Source: Lachnospiraceae bacterium
Lineage (GTDB): Bacteria > Bacillota > Clostridia > Lachnospirales > Lachnospiraceae
Length of the DNA stretch: 37,283 nt
Reading direction: 5' to 3'
Assembly: GCA_017938485.1 (NCBI GenBank)
Contig: JAGBBM010000075.1
Span: 1 to 37,283, forward strand
The position numbers and the translations under genes were made by a program. How positions within the stretch are numbered: the first letter of the stretch is position 1; each line of letters opens with the position of its first letter. Under the pieces are notes generated by a model. The model ran no database searches. It worked only from the letters and a program-made list of their open reading frames with translations, and was not told the origin of the DNA. Below, piece after piece: positions 1 to 6,470 of this stretch.

Positions 1-64
1 ACGCACAGGACTTAAAATCCTGCGGGACTAATCTCCCGTACCGGTTCGATTCCGGTCGCCGGCA
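1..64 (+). tRNA. tRNA-Leu (anticodon TAA), 5' end cut by window
   Basis: The 3' part of a class II tRNA. The anticodon arm is CAGGA-CTTAAAA-TCCTG, giving anticodon TAA. A long variable arm (CGGGA/TCCCG) follows, then the T arm ACCGG-TTCGATT-CCGGT, the acceptor strand CGCCGGC and discriminator A at 64. The long variable arm plus TAA identifies leucine. The 3' 20 nt double as the attachment site of the element to the right, so this 3' end may have been supplied by the element on integration. CCA is not encoded. Confidence 0.95.
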
Positions 65-65
65 T
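45..65 (+). repeat. attL core, tRNA-Leu 3' end
   Basis: This 21-bp stretch, starting TTCGATTCCGG within the T loop and ending one base after the discriminator, recurs without mismatch at 6471-6491. Direct repeats formed by a tRNA 3' end, with an integrase gene just inside one copy, are the classic sign of site-specific integration. Confidence 0.9.
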
Positions 66-78
66 CACTTTTTAGAAG

Positions 79-119
79 GCTCAAACCCTTGATTTACTTG
101 GGTTTGAGCTTTTCTTTTG
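79..119 (+). terminator. Terminator after tRNA-Leu, element-borne
   Basis: A 10-bp stem GCTCAAACCC / GGGTTTGAGC (79-88 with 100-109) is followed by TTTTCTTTT. It lies inside the element, so integration replaced the tRNA's own terminator, which is probably the one now at 6499-6523. Confidence 0.8.
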
Positions 120-131
120 TTGCGTCAGATA

Positions 132-152
132 GGGGTTAACTGGGGGTTAACC
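132..152. promoter_or_regulatory. Left pair of GGGTTAAC repeats, possible arm sites
   Basis: Two copies of GGGGTTAAC (132-140 and 143-151) lie between attL and the integrase stop codon. A matching pair lies just inside attR at 6393-6412. Paired short repeats at both ends suggest arm-type sites bound by the integrase N-terminal domain or by a directionality factor. This is inferred from position. Confidence 0.45.
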
Positions 153-153
153 T

Positions 154-1395
154 TTAAATTGCTATATTAAAGAATGTATCTTCCAACTCATCCTCGTCAT
201 AGATGTTGTAGCTATAATGTCGTAGTGTTGTTGTTTCATCACTATGACGTAATTGCATTTGCACCGCTTTTGTAGATAATTTCTTCTCTTGCAGAAGTAT
301 GGAGGCATACGTTCTTCTGATTTTTTGCATTGAACGAACTGGAATGTCCAGTTCTCTGCAAACTCTTCTGATAGCCTTATCAATATTATAAGAACGATTC
401 CAAGTATTTGCATCCTTCTTACTTGGGAACAAGAATTCGCTATCAGAAATAGTCATAATATGTTCTAATAATCTAATTGCTTCTGCAGAAAGCTTCACAT
501 TAGCAATCTTGTCCTTTTTAGGAAGACCGATGTAGTAAACGTATCCGTTATCAGTTTTACCCTTGTGCTCGGAATGACAAATTTTAAGGTGATTTTTGTA
601 TACATCACTTCTTTGTAATGCTACAAGTTCTCCTAAACGTAAGCCAGTTTCAATATCAAGCAAAATTGCAAGTTCTTCTAAATCTGTACTATTTGCTAGA
701 TGATTCTTAATTTTCTGTATCTCAGATAATTTGAATACTTCCAGTTCATCATCACGTGTAACCTTTACAAAATATGTAGAAGGAAATTTTAATTCATCTA
801 TGATATTTTTTACAGTGATGCAATTAAGATGTAACTCTGCTTTTGCATGTAAAAATATCCTTTTTATGACTGTTTTTACATTGCTGTATCGTTTCTGTGT
901 TAATTTGATTTTCTCAACAATTGTTTTTAAGCTTTCGATAAGTAAAAGCTCATCAACTTTGCAAATAGAAATCCCTGCTAGTGATAGAGGTGCAATGTAT
1001 TTTTTAAATTCATTTTCATATTCTGTTATCGTTTTAGCAGTAACAGTGTTATGATTTCTACAATAATTGCAAAAGTCATTAAATACTTCTTCAACCGTCA
1101 TTGCATTGGCTTGAGGCGATAGATAGAACTCTATAATTGCGTTTTCTAAATCACTCCTTTCTTTGCGTGCAATAAGTCGTTTTTCTTCGCCCAATTTGGT
1201 ACACCACTTACCAGTGGTTTTATTCTGCCAAATGCTACGATGCTCTAGATGTTCATTTATAATTTTTTCTCGCTTAGTCATAATGTTTTCGGCGATCGTT
1301 TCAACAGAACACATAGTACCAGCATTAACTAAACTTTGCAATATGAGGTTATTAACTTCCTCAGTATTCATTTTAAGAGGTGGAAAATTAGCCAT
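154..1395 (-). CDS. Tyrosine site-specific integrase, full length
   Basis: A 413-residue tyrosine recombinase with an N-terminal arm/core-binding region (about 1-200) and a C-terminal catalytic domain. Visible catalytic positions are Arg in TGLRLGEL (near 252), Lys in the PKKDK beta-turn (near 295), Arg in QKIRRTY (near 359), His in QLRHSDETTT and Tyr in RHYSY near 394. The usual His of the HxxR box is Gln here (QKIR). The stop codon faces attL across about 90 bp, the usual place for an integrase. The start ATG is 2 bp after the methylase stop, and its ribosome site AAAGGAGGTGG lies inside the end of that gene, so the two are co-translated. It probably recombines the tRNA-Leu attachment sites. 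Confidence 0.92.
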   Translation of the reverse strand: MANFPPLKMNTEEVNNLILQSLVNAGTMCSVETIAENIMTKREKIINEHLEHRSIWQNKTTGKWCTKLGEEKRLIARKERSDLENAIIEFYLSPQANAMTVEEVFNDFCNYCRNHNTVTAKTITEYENEFKKYIAPLSLAGISICKVDELLLIESLKTIVEKIKLTQKRYSNVKTVIKRIFLHAKAELHLNCITVKNIIDELKFPSTYFVKVTRDDELEVFKLSEIQKIKNHLANSTDLEELAILLDIETGLRLGELVALQRSDVYKNHLKICHSEHKGKTDNGYVYYIGLPKKDKIANVKLSAEAIRLLEHIMTISDSEFLFPSKKDANTWNRSYNIDKAIRRVCRELDIPVRSMQKIRRTYASILLQEKKLSTKAVQMQLRHSDETTTLRHYSYNIYDEDELEDTFFNIAI

Positions 1396-1397
1396 TC

Positions 1398-2651
1398 TTA
1401 AGCCACCTCCTTTGAAATAAGGGAGGTCTCATAAGCTATAAAACCAGATAATGGGTGTGTGCTTATCAATATTTCCACTTGCCCTTTTTTTAGTTTTTTT
1501 AGGGCGTAGAAGTAGCCCCTACCAAGGTATAGTTCGTCTAGAGTGTTTCTAATAACATTTTCTGCATTCTTGTTCTTTTCGAGTGCGGAAGCTGACGCTG
1601 TAGTTCTGTAAGAAAGCAAGCACACATTGTTTGCACGGAGTTTTTCCACAGTATTTCTAAGTGTTGTATGACTCGAAAACACCTCTTTATTCTTGTTTTC
1701 AAGATTTACCTTGTAGTATTGTTCTGTGTTTATGTAAGGTGCATCAATGTAAATTAGGGAGTTAGAACTGTCTATATAGGTTTTTAGTCGGTAAATTGCA
1801 TCTCCCTTTTTGATATGTACGTTATTTAACCTTTTGGAAAATAGGTAGATGTAATCAAGGTTTGACAAATATTGTTCAGTACTTTTTTCATTGAAATACG
1901 TTTCATCTCCATAATGGGAAAAATAGCGACAGAAGAAAAAAGCTACGGCACGTTTAAGTTCAAGTTTCTTAGTTTTTCTTTTTGGTATAGTCATTTCATC
2001 CAACTGTTTTCTAAAATTCGTAAAGCTTCCTTTGATATCCGAAATTATAGATGGCTGAGACAGACTAAGCTTTAAGTTTGCAGGATAATTCTTTATAACT
2101 CGGTGTAGATTTATTAGGTCATAAGAAAAATCATTAATTGTTTCAGTTTCACTTTTTTCAGAATGTAGTAAAACGTTTGCAGTACCTGCGAAAGGCTCAA
2201 GGTAGCTGGTGAGTGCATAGGTGCTAGTAGCCTCATCAAAGATATGGTTAAGCCACTGAACCATATCAGCATTTTTCTGCCCAAGCATAAAAAAAATTTT
2301 GTTATGAGGCTTTATACAGAGCTCCTTACCAGTGTTGTTAAGCACGTCGTAGATGGCACATCTTATGGCTTCAGAAATGCAATTTGTGCCATAATAATCT
2401 TTTAGATGGGTAGTGATATCAGCATCTATATACACAGAATATGGTATAGGGCTAGTATGTTTTTCCTTTTTCACTATATCGAGTGTTTGCGATGGGGTAA
2501 GTTGGCGACGTTTTTTGCCACCTGCTAATAACTGTGTGTTAATGGCATCATCAAGACAACTTCTAATTGCAGTAGTTATGCTATTAGTGTTGTATCTCTC
2601 CAATAAAGTTTTTAAAGTTACCTCTGATAATCTGATAGAAATTTTCTTCAT
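1398..2651 (-). CDS. D12-class N6-adenine DNA methylase with RHH-like N-terminus
   Basis: A 417-residue protein. Residues 1-45 and about 70-110 each resemble a ribbon-helix-helix unit: a short strand (KISIRLSE, IPYSVYID) followed by two helices (NSITTAIRSCLDD, NCISEAIRCAIYD). From about 120 the protein looks like a Dam/D12 methylase, with the AdoMet motif EPFAGTANVLLH near 150, NDFSYDLINLHR after it, and a catalytic motif IV variant DAPY near 302 (usually DPPY). Two RHH-like units on a methylase suggest sequence-specific regulation or targeting by the N-terminus; this is inferred. It is first in an operon with the integrase. The ribosome site is AAAGGAG. No restriction partner is present, so it is probably solitary. 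Confidence 0.8.
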   Translation of the reverse strand: MKKISIRLSEVTLKTLLERYNTNSITTAIRSCLDDAINTQLLAGGKKRRQLTPSQTLDIVKKEKHTSPIPYSVYIDADITTHLKDYYGTNCISEAIRCAIYDVLNNTGKELCIKPHNKIFFMLGQKNADMVQWLNHIFDEATSTYALTSYLEPFAGTANVLLHSEKSETETINDFSYDLINLHRVIKNYPANLKLSLSQPSIISDIKGSFTNFRKQLDEMTIPKRKTKKLELKRAVAFFFCRYFSHYGDETYFNEKSTEQYLSNLDYIYLFSKRLNNVHIKKGDAIYRLKTYIDSSNSLIYIDAPYINTEQYYKVNLENKNKEVFSSHTTLRNTVEKLRANNVCLLSYRTTASASALEKNKNAENVIRNTLDELYLGRGYFYALKKLKKGQVEILISTHPLSGFIAYETSLISKEVA

Positions 2652-2698
2652 AAAGTATGACTCCTTTCAAAAAAAGTTCTGATACTAAGCCATACTTC

Positions 2699-2763
2699 AA
2701 CTGGCGTGCTAACTCATCGTTACATGTAATTCATATTGTGTGCAGATACACATAACTGGCGTG
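2699..2763 (-). promoter_or_regulatory. Direct repeats upstream of methylase-integrase operon
   Basis: CACGCCAGTT (minus-strand reading) occurs at 2699-2708 and again at 2754-2763, 55 bp apart, 48 bp and 103 bp upstream of the methylase start. The second lies beside TGTG-TGCAGATA-CACA. These are good candidates for operator sites, possibly of the methylase's own RHH-like region. No clear -35/-10 pair was found. Confidence 0.4.
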
Positions 2764-2836
2764 TTTTTACACTTCTTGCTTTTTTTAGTTCAACTGAGCT
2801 ATATAAAAAGTGATTCTTAGAAAAAAGTTGTATTAT

Positions 2837-3035
2837 TTATCCATGATAGGTGTTGTTAATAAACTCAAAAAAATGTTAACCAATGTCCTACAAAATAGGT
2901 TGTGGATAAGTGGGTGACAGCAGCTGATAATATCAATAAAAACCTAGAGAAAACAAAAAAATAACCCATTACGCTGTCGCGTATGGGTAGAAAAATTCAA
3001 CTATATAGATAATATTGACAATATTGACAATATTG
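2837..3035. other. Origin-like region: DnaA boxes and iterons
   Basis: Most of the 614-bp gap 2652-3265 has no gene. It contains a perfect DnaA box in reverse (TGTGGATAA, 2901-2909), a near match TTATCCATG (2837-2845), and three head-to-tail 9-bp repeats of AATATTGAC at 3011-3035, the last one partial. The surroundings are very AT-rich. This layout is typical of replication origins of plasmids and some integrative elements. A companion initiator gene is not evident, so autonomous replication is only inferred. Confidence 0.4.
2955..2988 (-). terminator. Minus-strand hairpin terminator
   Basis: The stem ACCCATtACGC / GCGTATGGGT with a 4-nt loop is followed on the minus strand by TTATTTTTTT. 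It would stop transcription coming from the small HTH gene before it reaches the methylase operon. Confidence 0.6.
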
Positions 3036-3225
3036 TTAGTTAGACAATAATTGCCTTTTTAGTGGAATACTAAGGTGGATTATATATTAAGAGAGAGAAT
3101 AGGGATATGCTTTTAGGTTTTGGGGTAGGAATAAGTAAAATTAATAGGTTAGCTTTACAGATTGAGTATGGGGTTTGAATAGCAATATAGATATAGGTTG
3201 TAGAAGAATATTCTTAGTTTGGGGT

Positions 3226-3257
3226 ATAAAATAAGCTTCTTCGATAACGAAGAAGCT
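3226..3257 (-). terminator. Terminator of the small HTH gene
   Basis: A perfect 10-bp stem AGCTTCTTCG / CGAAGAAGCT with loop ATAA (3234-3257) lies 8 bp past the HTH stop codon. It is followed on the minus strand by TTATTTTA. Confidence 0.7.
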
Positions 3258-3265
3258 GGTAATAG

Positions 3266-3484
3266 TTAGAGTTTTTGGTCGTCGGAAGACGGAATGTATT
3301 CGACTACGTTTTCAATCTTGCAATTGAGAATACGGCAGAGGTCGTTTATAGTAGTTGTGTTCATTGGTTTATCTTTGCGTAGTTTATCTATGGTCGCACT
3401 GGATATATGATGTTTATTTATAAGTGAATATGTTGTTTCTTCTGAGGCTTCAAGTGTTTGCCAGAAAGGATTATATCTAATCAT
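3266..3484 (-). CDS. Small Cro/XRE-type HTH regulator
   Basis: A 72-residue protein with a compact helix-turn-helix of the Cro/CI type. The SATIDKLRKDKPMNTTTINDLC stretch spans the recognition helix and the next helix, and the tail NCKIENVVEY is usual for this family. The start is set at the ATG at 3484 because AAAGGAGG sits 6 bp upstream; an in-frame ATG further out has no such site. The gene is divergent from the lipoprotein at 3610. The palindrome TGACTATAGTCA in the shared gap is its likely operator, so it probably represses both directions. It is probably the regulator of the element. Confidence 0.8.
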   Translation of the reverse strand: MIRYNPFWQTLEASEETTYSLINKHHISSATIDKLRKDKPMNTTTINDLCRILNCKIENVVEYIPSSDDQKL

Positions 3485-3525
3485 AATGCACCTCCTTTGT
3501 ATAAGGTTACATTGTGGTTTCATAC

Positions 3526-3554
3526 TTGACTATAGTCAGTAAGATGACTATAAT
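3526..3554 (+). promoter_or_regulatory. Promoter with palindromic operator
   Basis: TTGACT (3526-3531), a 17-bp spacer and TATAAT (3549-3554) form a near-consensus sigma-A promoter reading toward the lipoprotein gene. A perfect palindrome TGACTATAGTCA (3527-3538) covers the -35, and a half copy TGACTATA (3545-3552) covers the -10. Binding by the divergent HTH protein would block this promoter. Confidence 0.75.
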
Positions 3555-3590
3555 TGTATGAGATAATAACAAAAAAGGAGGGAGTAATAA

Positions 3591-3600
3591 TTGTATGTAA
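3591..3600 (+). promoter_or_regulatory. Start-stop mini-ORF ahead of lipoprotein gene
   Basis: The only good ribosome site here (AAGGAGGG, 3575-3582) points at TTG 3591 (4 codons, then TAG) or at ATG 3595, which is followed at once by TAA in the same frame as the downstream gene. GTATGTA is repeated 15 bp later across a GGGGTA motif, where the next ATG (3610) lies. Expression of the lipoprotein therefore seems to need re-initiation or a leader-dependent step. Confidence 0.4.
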
Positions 3601-3609
3601 CCTAGGGGT

Positions 3610-4515
3610 ATGTACATTTTTACGAGAATGATGAGAAAGAAAATTATAAGCTTATTATTAGGTTGTGTTATGGCTATGAGCCTTGTTGCTTGTGGTGATT
3701 CAGATGGTGGTAATTCAAAAGATTCATCAAATGATAATCAAGCAGAGTCAACTGAAAGTGATGAGATCGATGAAAGTCAGGAAGATGATAAACCTATTAA
3801 GGTTCTTGATATGAAAACTAGTTATTCGTATTTTGAGGGGGAAACTGATGATGGCTCTAGAACAGTGACAACTTATGTATATAATGAGTATTTTGATGTA
3901 GTTGAAGAAAGCGAAGGTACATCGAAAATAATTTATGAATATAACGATAATCGTGATATGATTTCCGTTTCAGACGATACTACTGGATGGTCATATGAAT
4001 ATCAGTATGATAACAATGGTAATTGTATAAATGAGAAAGAATACAATAGTGATAATGAATTAATTTATGAGTATAATAATAAGTATGATGCTTCGGGTAA
4101 TATTATATCCAAAGAAGAAATTGAATATTATGATATTGAAAATAGTTCATCGACATATTGTGCATATTATGAATACGAATATGATAACAATGATAATCTA
4201 ATAAAAATGACACGAACTCAGCCAAGCTTGGCATGGGTAGAATACGAGTATGATAGCAATGATAATTTGATTATCGAAAAAAACTATGGTTATAACGAAG
4301 AAGGCTCGATTCAAATGGGCAGTTATTGTGAGTACGAATATGTAGATAATAATTTGGTTAAAAAAGTAGATTATTGTGGTGGTGAGGATGGAAATTATTC
4401 TGTAGATTCATATACAGAGTATGAATATGATTCAGAGGGGTATTTAATAAAAGAAACGCATTATGCAGATACTCGATATCATGTGACTGAGTATAAATAT
4501 ATAAGTGTTGAATAA
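3610..4515 (+). CDS. Lipoprotein with YD-type repeats
   Basis: A protein of 301 residues from ATG 3610, or 294 from the more natural MRKK start. The N-terminus is a lipoprotein signal: MRKKIISLLLG, a hydrophobic core and the lipobox LVAC, with the Cys as the probable lipid anchor. An acidic Ser/Asp/Glu-rich linker follows. From about 100 on there are imperfect repeats of the form YEYDNNGNxxxE, similar to the YD repeats of RHS-type and other surface proteins. It is probably displayed on the cell surface. It is cargo of the tRNA-Leu element under the HTH-controlled promoter. Its role is unknown: adhesion, surface exclusion or binding are all possible. The translation start is uncertain because of the start-stop leader. 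Confidence 0.8.
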   Translation: MYIFTRMMRKKIISLLLGCVMAMSLVACGDSDGGNSKDSSNDNQAESTESDEIDESQEDDKPIKVLDMKTSYSYFEGETDDGSRTVTTYVYNEYFDVVEESEGTSKIIYEYNDNRDMISVSDDTTGWSYEYQYDNNGNCINEKEYNSDNELIYEYNNKYDASGNIISKEEIEYYDIENSSSTYCAYYEYEYDNNDNLIKMTRTQPSLAWVEYEYDSNDNLIIEKNYGYNEEGSIQMGSYCEYEYVDNNLVKKVDYCGGEDGNYSVDSYTEYEYDSEGYLIKETHYADTRYHVTEYKYISVE

Positions 4516-4546
4516 GAAACATATCTCATGATGTCTGGGGTATTTT

Positions 4547-4578
4547 AAGCTGGTGAGCTTTGGCTTGCCAGCTTTTTT
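4547..4578 (+). terminator. Terminator of lipoprotein gene
   Basis: A 12-bp stem AAGCTGGTGAGC / GCTTGCCAGCTT with loop TTTG and two G-T pairs ends in TTTTTT. Confidence 0.85.
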
Positions 4579-5099
4579 GTGTCCGTAGATGTAAACTGGT
4601 CTCGTTCTGGATTAAAACTGCTGTCGTTCTGTTTAGTGCTGATTATGTCAAGAGTAACACTGAATTTGTTTCTACTCAAAACTTTAATTGTTCAGATGCA
4701 CACTGAAACCGTTGTGATTCACTCGTTGTAGTTATAGTTTGATTTCTTATTATGTAAGTCTGGGGTAGATTAATTGAGAGAAAATACTGTCAGATGAATA
4801 TATCCATCCCTTTAGATTAAGTGAACATTTTTTGATTTCCTATAATCAATTAACAATAATTTAAGTGAAAAAATCGTTCATATTCACGTAAATTTTTGAG
4901 GTTGATTTAAAAAGCTGGATGTACCTTTGGTTTTCTCTAGGGGTATGAATTTTAATAAGACAAATCTTTTAGTGGAATTATCTACCTTGTAGTTGCAAAC
5001 TTCCTATTTTATAAGATTAAATACCTACCCACTAAGATGAAGTTAACTTCTATGAAGGATTTAAACAATATTTTTTCAAGAAGAAGGAGGAGTTAGAAT
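4579..5099. other. Long gap without a gene; GGGGTA motifs and hairpins
   Basis: I see no convincing gene in these 521 bp. They hold GGGGTA at 4762 and 4940, and a hairpin TTTAAGTGAA / TTCACGTAAA (near 4861-4892). A wider stem TTAGTGG / CCACTAA (near 4969 and 5027) encloses AAACTTCCTA, a half-site shared with the 13-6-13 repeat at 5683. There is also a perfect palindrome GAAGTTAACTTC (5039-5050). The sequence looks regulatory or structural rather than coding. Confidence 0.4.
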
Positions 5100-5558
5100 A
5101 TGTTATTTGGAGTTTATGCTTATGGAAATGTTGAGATGAAGAGAGAGGTGCTTAGGGGTAGAAAGATAAAGGAGACAGAATTGATTCATCTGTCTGAGGT
5201 ACACAAGCTGTTTCAGAGATTAAGTGCCAATGACACAGTTATCGTGTACAGTGTTAAAGATTTTGCCAGTGTGACTATGTTCAGTAGATTTGTTGCAGAA
5301 GTGACTAAGCGAGGGGTATCCGTTAAGTTCATTCACGAGCATTACTTGGATGTAGGTAATGGCAAGGTATGGAAAGATAGCGTGCAAGCTCATATTAATG
5401 CATTGATTGGGGTAGAGCAGTATTGCTACGAAAGACTATCACGTGGTTTAAAACTGAATAAGGCTGCATCGGAGTTCTTGGCAGATGTGGTTGGGGGATG
5501 TTCGGTGAGTGCCTTGTCGGTTGCGTTTTGTAATGATGGTATCCTGCACCGTGGATAG
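5100..5558 (+). CDS. Resolvase-like protein lacking catalytic residues
   Basis: A 152-residue protein with the pattern of a serine-recombinase N-terminal domain. Residues 30-110 follow resolvase order: L..L...L..NDTVIVYSVKDF, then FVAEVTKRGVSVKFIHEHYLDV, then VQAHINALIGVEQ (compare DTLVVWKLDRLGRS, RGV and GALAEFER). The nucleophile segment YARVSTxxQ is replaced by YAYGNVEMKRE with no Ser at that place, and the DRLGRS arginines are replaced by KDFAS. The C-terminus ends soon after a short HTH-like piece (SVSALSVAF). It has probably lost catalysis and may act as a DNA-binding or architectural protein. The ribosome site is AAGGAGGAG. It lies upstream of the minimal tyrosine recombinase on the same strand. 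The fold assignment is from my alignment by eye. Confidence 0.55.
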   Translation: MLFGVYAYGNVEMKREVLRGRKIKETELIHLSEVHKLFQRLSANDTVIVYSVKDFASVTMFSRFVAEVTKRGVSVKFIHEHYLDVGNGKVWKDSVQAHINALIGVEQYCYERLSRGLKLNKAASEFLADVVGGCSVSALSVAFCNDGILHRG

Positions 5559-5654
5559 GGTGTCGGTGTACGGTTGGCTCTGTGGCTTTGTACGTGGCTT
5601 CACGTTGGCTTTTTAGCTCTTGGGGGTATGGAACTGCCACGATTGGATATTCTT

Positions 5655-5735
5655 TGAACACGGCTTGAATTACGGCGTTAAAAAACTTCGTAATTCTAGC
5701 AAATTAGGAAGTTTCCTTGATTTAAGCCATGTTCA
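5655..5735. repeat. Nested cruciform upstream of minimal recombinase
   Basis: The outer arms are 5655-5672 and 5718-5735 (TGAACACGGCTTGAATTA against TGATTTAAGCCATGTTCA), an 18-bp pairing with one mismatch and two G-T pairs as RNA. They enclose the 13-6-13 inverted repeat at 5683-5714. GGGGTA copies lie on both sides (5623, 5738). Confidence 0.7.
5683..5714. promoter_or_regulatory. Candidate tyrosine-recombinase core site (13-6-13)
   Basis: The arms AAACTTCGTAATT and AATTAGGAAGTTT are inverted repeats with one mismatch, separated by the 6-bp spacer CTAGCA. This is the geometry of dif and lox-like core sites. It lies 95 bp upstream of a catalytic-domain-only tyrosine recombinase. Related half-sites are AAACTTCCTATT near 5000 and AATTAGGAAATTT near 5775. 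The function is inferred from shape and position. Confidence 0.45.
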
Positions 5736-5808
5736 TAGGGGTAGCTTTATATTTTTGGAAGTTTTGAGAGTGAAATTAGGAAATTTAGATTAAGAAGGTG
5801 GGGATAAT

Positions 5809-6384
5809 ATGAATAAAACAACTAGACCGATTGAGGATAGCGAGTATGATGAACTTATTGAGGCTATACGAAACGGCTTTAAGTATCGTGGGGTAAGTCA
5901 CAAGCCGAACCCAAGAATAGCTTTGGCATTACAGCTTGAGAGAAATCTTGGGTTGAGAATTTCTGATGTGTTGAGACTTACTATGGAGTCCTTTGTCAGA
6001 GTTGGTGATAAATATAGAATTAATATCTATGAAAAAAAGACAGGAAAGTATAGAGATTTTCTTGTTCCAGTTGAGGTGTATACCATAATTGTTGAGTATG
6101 CCTGCAAGTATGGGGTAGGTTCACAAGCTAGGTTGTTTGGTATTTCAGAGAGAATGGTTTCAGAGCAGTTAAAACTGGCTTGTCTGTACTTGGGGTATAA
6201 AGGAATTGGTACACATTCTTTTAGGAAAGCATTTGCGACGCATGCATATGCTAATTCAGATTATAACGCTGAAGTTGTAAGAAGATTGCTTCAACATTCG
6301 TCGGTGGTTACTACTCAGAGATATATTGGGGTAGGGGATAAAGAGATAGAAGATGCGTTGTTGAAAACGGTTAAGCTTTGTTAG
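5809..6384 (+). CDS. Minimal tyrosine recombinase, catalytic domain only
   Basis: This 191-residue protein is a bare tyrosine-recombinase catalytic domain. Visible are Arg in LGLRISDVLRL (near 50), Lys in EKKTGKYRDF (near 76), HSFRKAFATHAY (His and Arg of HxxR, near 137), His in LLQHSSVVTTQRYI (near 163) and the Tyr nucleophile in RYIG near 172. All catalytic residues are present. The core-binding N-domain of about 100 residues found in XerC/D and integrases is absent, so DNA recognition may need a partner, perhaps the resolvase-like protein upstream. The ribosome site is AAGGTGGGG. The gene lies beside attR, opposite the full-length integrase at attL. Four GGGGTA motifs fall inside it. Confidence 0.85.
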   Translation: MNKTTRPIEDSEYDELIEAIRNGFKYRGVSHKPNPRIALALQLERNLGLRISDVLRLTMESFVRVGDKYRINIYEKKTGKYRDFLVPVEVYTIIVEYACKYGVGSQARLFGISERMVSEQLKLACLYLGYKGIGTHSFRKAFATHAYANSDYNAEVVRRLLQHSSVVTTQRYIGVGDKEIEDALLKTVKLC

Positions 6385-6392
6385 GTTATTAA

Positions 6393-6412
6393 GGGGGTTA
6401 ACCTAGGGTTAA
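6393..6412. promoter_or_regulatory. Right pair of GGGTTAAC repeats, possible arm sites
   Basis: GGGGGTTAACC (6393-6403) is followed directly by TAGGGTTAAC (6404-6412), mirroring the pair at 132-152 beside attL. GTTAAC also forms the centre of the palindrome at 5039-5050. Confidence 0.45.
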
Positions 6413-6470
6413 CTTTTGTTGAAACGCTCGCAACCTCCTTATTTTACTTAGTTTTTATAGTAGACGACTC

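Noticed and set aside
3930-4510. Repeated YEYD-type units as a possible DNA repeat array or CRISPR
   Set aside because: The repetition is at protein level with diverged DNA; there are no uniform repeats and spacers.
5395-5661. An 88-codon open frame on the minus strand opposite the resolvase-like gene
   Set aside because: It has no ribosome site, is rich in His and Pro from an accidental reading, and overlaps a better gene with a strong AAGGAGGAG site.
3102-6340. GGGGTA as a simple Gly-Val codon preference
   Set aside because: Several copies are in non-coding gaps, and coding copies occur in more than one phase.
3102-6340. GGGGTA as the host Chi site
   Set aside because: A host-wide Chi-like word should also be common in the rest of the window, where it is rare.
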